Origin: Pigoraptor chileana
Lineage: Eukaryota > Opisthokonta > Filasterea
Length of the DNA: 21,771 bases
Direction of reading: 5' to 3'
Assembly (NCBI GenBank): GCA_943704495.1
Contig: CALSCR010000233.1
Coordinates: forward strand, 1 to 21,771
In this document: piece after piece, positions 19,901 through 21,771 of the stretch
Layout: each line of letters opens with the position of its first letter
Position numbering within the stretch: the first letter of the stretch is position 1
Translations under genes and position numbers: made by a program
The notes under the pieces: model-generated
What the model was told of the DNA's origin: nothing
The model's input: the letters and a program-made list of their open reading frames with translations, nothing else
The model's database searches: none

Positions 19901-20694
19901 TTGTGCTGGTGCGGAAGGGGGCGCTGGTCTTCCTGTCTGCGTTTGTGATTGATCCGTACGTGCAGCTGTACGGCGGCATATGGGTCATCACCACGGCCAT
20001 CATGCTGCAGTTTTCCTTCATGCCCTACAAGCGCACGCTTCTCAATGTCATTGAGGCCGCCTCCCTTGTGATTGTGTGGCTGACGCAGGCGCTACTGCTG
20101 CTTCCGGGTGTGGAGGGCGCTGAGGTCAGTGGCGACGGCGTCGGCATCTTCATTGCCGTGCTCAACATGGCGTTTGTGGCGGTTGTCGTTGTCTTTATCC
20201 TCCGCTTTGTCTTGCGTGGGATGCGAAAGCGCTACCTGCGCAGAAAGGGCAAGAAAGACCGCCGTTGTGCAGCCGTCGCCCGACAGCGCAGCGCTCTTGC
20301 CGGCTCAGAGAAGGACTCCGCCGCCGCTGCGAGCAACCGTGCCGACATATCCTCCGAAATGGGTGACTCGATTGCCACCCGCGACGTCGACATTGACATT
20401 GATGATTTCGACGACGAGGGCAACGTGAATGAGTCAGAGGACTCGGACTACTTTGAGTCCGACGGCCGCGTGTTTGGCTGGAGGGCGGGATCGTCACTCA
20501 ACAACAGCAGCCGCAGTCGCGTGGAGCGCGCAACAGCGGCGGCGGAAAACATGGATACAACAGGCTTTCAGTCCGTGGCGGTGCCCGTGGGCGTGCAGTC
20601 CCAAGACGTTGCCTTTGTGGGCGAGGGCGCCGTGTTTGTGCGGGTGGGCGACCGCTCTGTTGTCGTTGGGCCCTCGCGAGAAACCGTCCTCTGA
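13996..20694 (+). CDS. Giant receptor-like membrane protein: FG-GAP/VCBS propeller, PMP beta-helix, GCC2/GCC3 Cys-rich, 7-8 TM (about 2232 aa)
   Basis: The ATG at 13996 gives a basic n-region and hydrophobic core (ALVTAALFAIA), a signal peptide likely cut at VEA|QS; ATGs at 13972 and 14044 are also possible. Residues about 60-960 hold about ten FG-GAP/VCBS-type Ca2+ motifs (FADVDGDGDLDIV, VGDVDGDGLPDIV, LGDIDGDGMPDLL and others), an integrin-like beta-propeller region. A Gly-Ser linker (about 1000-1012) leads to a right-handed beta-helix with PMP-type repeats (GGALHV, GGGLFI, GGGGIFH with FxxN) at about 1016-1262. An Ig-like stretch follows (about 1300-1430), then a Cys-rich GCC2/GCC3 region (about 1451-1629). 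Hydrophobic segments lie near 1630, 1720, 1859, 1908, 1968, 1995, 2018 and 2049, with a long Ser/Ala-rich loop at about 1759-1855. The segment RYGFLYAGYR...YWEAIVLVRK recalls the C-terminal module common in protist GCC2/GCC3 proteins. The cytosolic tail is acidic at about 2130-2157. It is probably a cell-surface adhesion or sensory protein; the ligand is unknown. The frame is open for 6.7 kb without an intron. Confidence 0.92.
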   Translation: MNPRHRRRARRQSALKMYCALVTAALFAIARVPGHVEAQSAEWLSSRAISARGDNGVLRFLSMHFADVDGDGDLDIVYHSQLPYPRPFRSIGWLEKKVVVCADGASDAACSGGFAEPRPIATEINYALKETKDSVTAHVEAFPSLFHVGDVDGDGLPDIVFSAQETMSGRLPNDTRSFSVEGMPAVFLMRNLGGGVYSDRLLVDLYPSHTGATCLPRITTHGSAPAIAVACEIGGFGTPAFVALYTPQSPSSPSSSAPYALGTVGGAALLTNAEAVVARQFKRLSNFDRTLIVKARDLIAPADRIDGLSFKMFVAGLSLSSLPQTQFIYLGAEVNLPPFSALSVRAFYETSPNGGAWSNVTLAGTDELSALSQLCGSGTASFLLADVNSDGLPDLVAHGTKDSAILGLYWMENTGSAPFGQPRRLLATPKPVIDALVVDLDGDSIRDLAYVTQDGAYVLYGGARGIAAAEASHSDAVLVAAGLIGTLQLSVEDIDADGKADLFVLSSATGVAVLNKRDSSFGEPLAAFVGASATGTDAGPPGAAPSDADFAGFVAEIDINGDGLTDVVYGAMSSTDVARTLSEPDGVLPRLFARVRSAENGTLGEAFLLTDDNELSAPYSGSARVADRLVGPFMVRDVTGDGNADLVAIGQRTIGAHSSSYAYVVSYNASAPLHDPTRSDVRVSTAQHPVSVEGYASVALGDIDGDGMPDLLSAGSSQQVFLHRNRLALRPSFDYASHWDEAVVAQRRRNESGFEYAGVLLTTAIPIAIASIASGRFNSTANGGTGDDVAVAVQQVGIYVYTNTDGKGSLDAGVLVAPGDFGALRVGRFTPSPTLGLVAFSQLVPGIVLVTRREGASFMTRLSIPSSLTTVDFLSVADLNMDGADDIVAGACDYGTGTLAGLVWLENGGGGTRWTEHAIAFGTSDKCNGFSGIDAYTYATALRIDGDPFPDILYSFGTEAYGVPRFATATWRRNLGKTVDVVAVNSALPSTLISGLACTDSGSGSGSGSGSGAVGWADMVSQAGLPSCFHSLKDAVDSLRVTFAPYILVRVWAGVYTGSLSINTARQVTLIGMDAAAAPFNAAKKSTHILGVDSSAEPLPVHPSVSVVGRLSIKAGSRVRVVGIGFVQGDTAPFAGDGGLLHVDALASVAVERSSFRGGSAVSGGGGCAYAEGAAVSFTDVSFERCAAGASGGALHVLNPLLLVLGRALFVNNTAGVHGGGLFIASTGGDGAAGVASLGITLTGKVAFLSNAAVAGGGGIFHTPLLGNAALFVAARQGNGTLTDEAGLFAHSFTNNTADYSSDVGTPATTLVVTRRPSGLRAGAAPATNDLLTIVCKDSYGSVVRGRATDVMTVAASLATAPDGTAVAVVGSAVATRRPGSSEFQAADLRLRSNVARVNVTLSLSATVADPALAASSSAALLLSKRDATSSSNGGFVSVISSSVVVSLAACGAGNAIIEGMCSPCPEGTSNPLSDGACMQCAPGTQASGLGNQACRPCARGAVQADKGADLCVECPGGTYANDNSTLCLACPEGGVVCQGGELNFLEDFWHSPGPVSPSTHFHRCKTNGICLLRGIDDVDQSVPVGFRGDERATGEVYCTKGHTGPLCAVCEDGYAARQDLCHECWSQRASWVVTVLLGIAAALVCVFFLRQNRTNRSRLSGLARELVNHVQMLAIIKNFQARTFGTFRDVVGWTDSSGVGLFDVQPIQCALGWSYYQRWAFYISCPLIGVAIPALFFLGKRAISRYNIRFPNGGEGIFSRKMAGGRRHSSSRGSTSNGEAYALSASNTGRATTASSALSVSSSLWSGAEKGALSASASAASAAAMLPRGRRDSAAAAGSLTASEARYSAPKPLQFNRFFSAVVLLEFLMYTSIATEVLSVFRCYSPAIDGVSYLWADFSVTCGGGRHTAAVVVGAIAVAIYVIGIPFLGVYTVYRHRKELSNRNALERYGFLYAGYRASNPCPYWEAIVLVRKGALVFLSAFVIDPYVQLYGGIWVITTAIMLQFSFMPYKRTLLNVIEAASLVIVWLTQALLLLPGVEGAEVSGDGVGIFIAVLNMAFVAVVVVFILRFVLRGMRKRYLRRKGKKDRRCAAVARQRSALAGSEKDSAAAASNRADISSEMGDSIATRDVDIDIDDFDDEGNVNESEDSDYFESDGRVFGWRAGSSLNNSSRSRVERATAAAENMDTTGFQSVAVPVGVQSQDVAFVGEGAVFVRVGDRSVVVGPSRETVL
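16993..17032 (+). repeat. AGTGG(C/T) repeat encoding a Gly-Ser linker
   Basis: About six hexamer units encode alternating Ser-Gly between the FG-GAP region and the beta-helix of the giant receptor-like protein. The reading frame is preserved, and the unit is a multiple of three, so length variation would be tolerated as linker-length change. Confidence 0.85.
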
Positions 20695-21771
20695 GCCCCT
20701 CTGCCCCTCTGCACGTCGTCCTGGCTGTCCACCGGCGTGCGCTACTTGTGAGGATGCTTGTGGCTGACATACTGACTTTGTTGCTGTTGCTGTTCAGGCT
20801 GGACCTGTGTTTTGGTTCTGCGCGTGCATTTGTGTTTTTTAAGTCTTCGTCTTTATTTTTTACGCTGGTCGTTTTGCGTTTCTGACACTTTACAAACTAT
20901 TGTAAATTATTACGTGCTTCATTAAAAAATATGAGGCTTCACAGGGGAGCACAAAGTGCATGTTTGGCAACCAAATGCAGAACTAGGGCTGCCGATTAGT
21001 GGTGCTGCGCTCATATCCGGACCTAAGTACCTACGTGTTCGTGTGCAGGTCCATTTCCTCCACCGTTTGTCACTGCAATACACAACTGTATTCGGTCAGG
21101 AGAGGCAAGTTTCAATACAGTGTTGGCTATGGTATGCTCAGATATTCTATGCATCACTGGAATTGCCGTTCGGCTCATATCGACTCGCATCGCACAAAAT
21201 CGGACTGCGAAGACGAGTAATATAAAGTGTGCTCCAAAACAGCTCAGCTGAAGATGCCTCGCGGCCTCAGGCAGTTGTGCTTTGCGCCTTCAGTGTGTCT
21301 GCCACGCACAAGTCAAGAACAACTCACCATCGCCCCAAAGGGGACTTCACACTGCAACCAATAGTACGCAGTGGTCCGTTTATACATACCCAGTTCCATT
21401 TATACAACCTCACTCATCCTGTCATCCGGCATGGATTCGTGATCACGTGACCCCGTGGGAAAAATCGATTCGAAATATGTGACAACTATTCAAATGAAGC
21501 TAAGTATTATCAGATACATATGGCCATTCAAAAATACCTCATAATCGGCTTAATTTATATTTAAAACGTAATTTCCTTTTCTGGATGCAGAACGAGAGCG
21601 TGAATCATTCATGATTTATCTCGTCGATTAAAATCCCATACAAATCCCATACATATCGATGATTATTTCGATTGTCCCGAGAGCGAAAAAAGCCCGTGCA
21701 CAAAACGCTGCAAAAGGGCATGTTTTTAGTGCGTTTTCCGCACGCAATCCCAGTTTACGACCCCTTCCCCC
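20695..21771. other. 3' flank of the giant gene and AT-rich window end, no recognisable gene
   Basis: About 230 nt of probable 3' untranslated region is followed by sequence with no frame longer than about 90 codons and no recognisable motif. From about 21470 to 21680 the sequence becomes distinctly AT-rich. An 11-bp tandem duplication (AAATCCCATAC) lies at 21631-21652. This may be the upstream region of a gene outside the window. Confidence 0.6.
20921..20926 (+). terminator. Candidate poly(A) signal ATTAAA for the giant receptor gene
   Basis: ATTAAA, the commonest variant of the canonical hexamer, lies 227 nt after the stop codon in a T/A-rich stretch. The spacing is close to that seen for the secreted-protein gene. 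Confidence 0.45.

Overview
The window is nuclear DNA of a flagellated unicellular eukaryote. It has spliceosomal introns (GT...AG, about 180-520 nt), GC-rich coding sequence, dense CA/TG microsatellites, a BBSome gene (BBS4, so a cilium or flagellum) and large receptor-like surface proteins. A choanoflagellate or another opisthokont/apusomonad-like protist would fit, but I cannot name the species. I found no tRNA or rRNA gene, transposon, viral relic or CRISPR array.

Layout. (1) 196-3015, minus strand: the 5' seven exons of BBS4, running off the left edge; its introns carry microsatellites and a 76-bp minisatellite. (2) 3016-3921: a divergent intergenic region with a (GT)n tract. (3) 3922-8134, plus strand: an eight-exon gene that I assembled by splicing. 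It encodes one protein of about 749 residues with two cyclic-nucleotide-binding domains, an aralar/MICU-like EF-hand lobe and a complete mitochondrial carrier (SLC25) domain. (4) 8567-10495, plus: an intronless polytopic membrane protein of unrecognised family. A decayed partial copy of its 3' end lies at 10774-10897. (5) 11778-12776, plus: an intronless secreted, probably GPI-anchored protein with two copies of a four-cysteine domain, preceded by a TATA box. (6) 13996-20694, plus: an intronless receptor-like protein of about 2232 residues (FG-GAP/VCBS propeller, PMP-type beta-helix, GCC2/GCC3 cysteine-rich region, 7-8 membrane segments, acidic tail). (7) 20695-21771: its 3' flank and an AT-rich end without a recognisable gene.

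The most novel item is the carrier fusion. A single polypeptide carries what look like a cAMP-type and a cGMP-type binding cassette, a Ca2+-sensing lobe and an SLC25 carrier resembling adenine-nucleotide/CoA carriers. This would put mitochondrial transport directly under combined cyclic-nucleotide and calcium control. The two left-hand genes are intron-rich and diverge from a shared intergenic region; the three right-hand genes are intronless and co-oriented, and two of them encode predicted surface proteins. Apart from the shared left-hand promoter region I see no evidence that the genes work as a unit.
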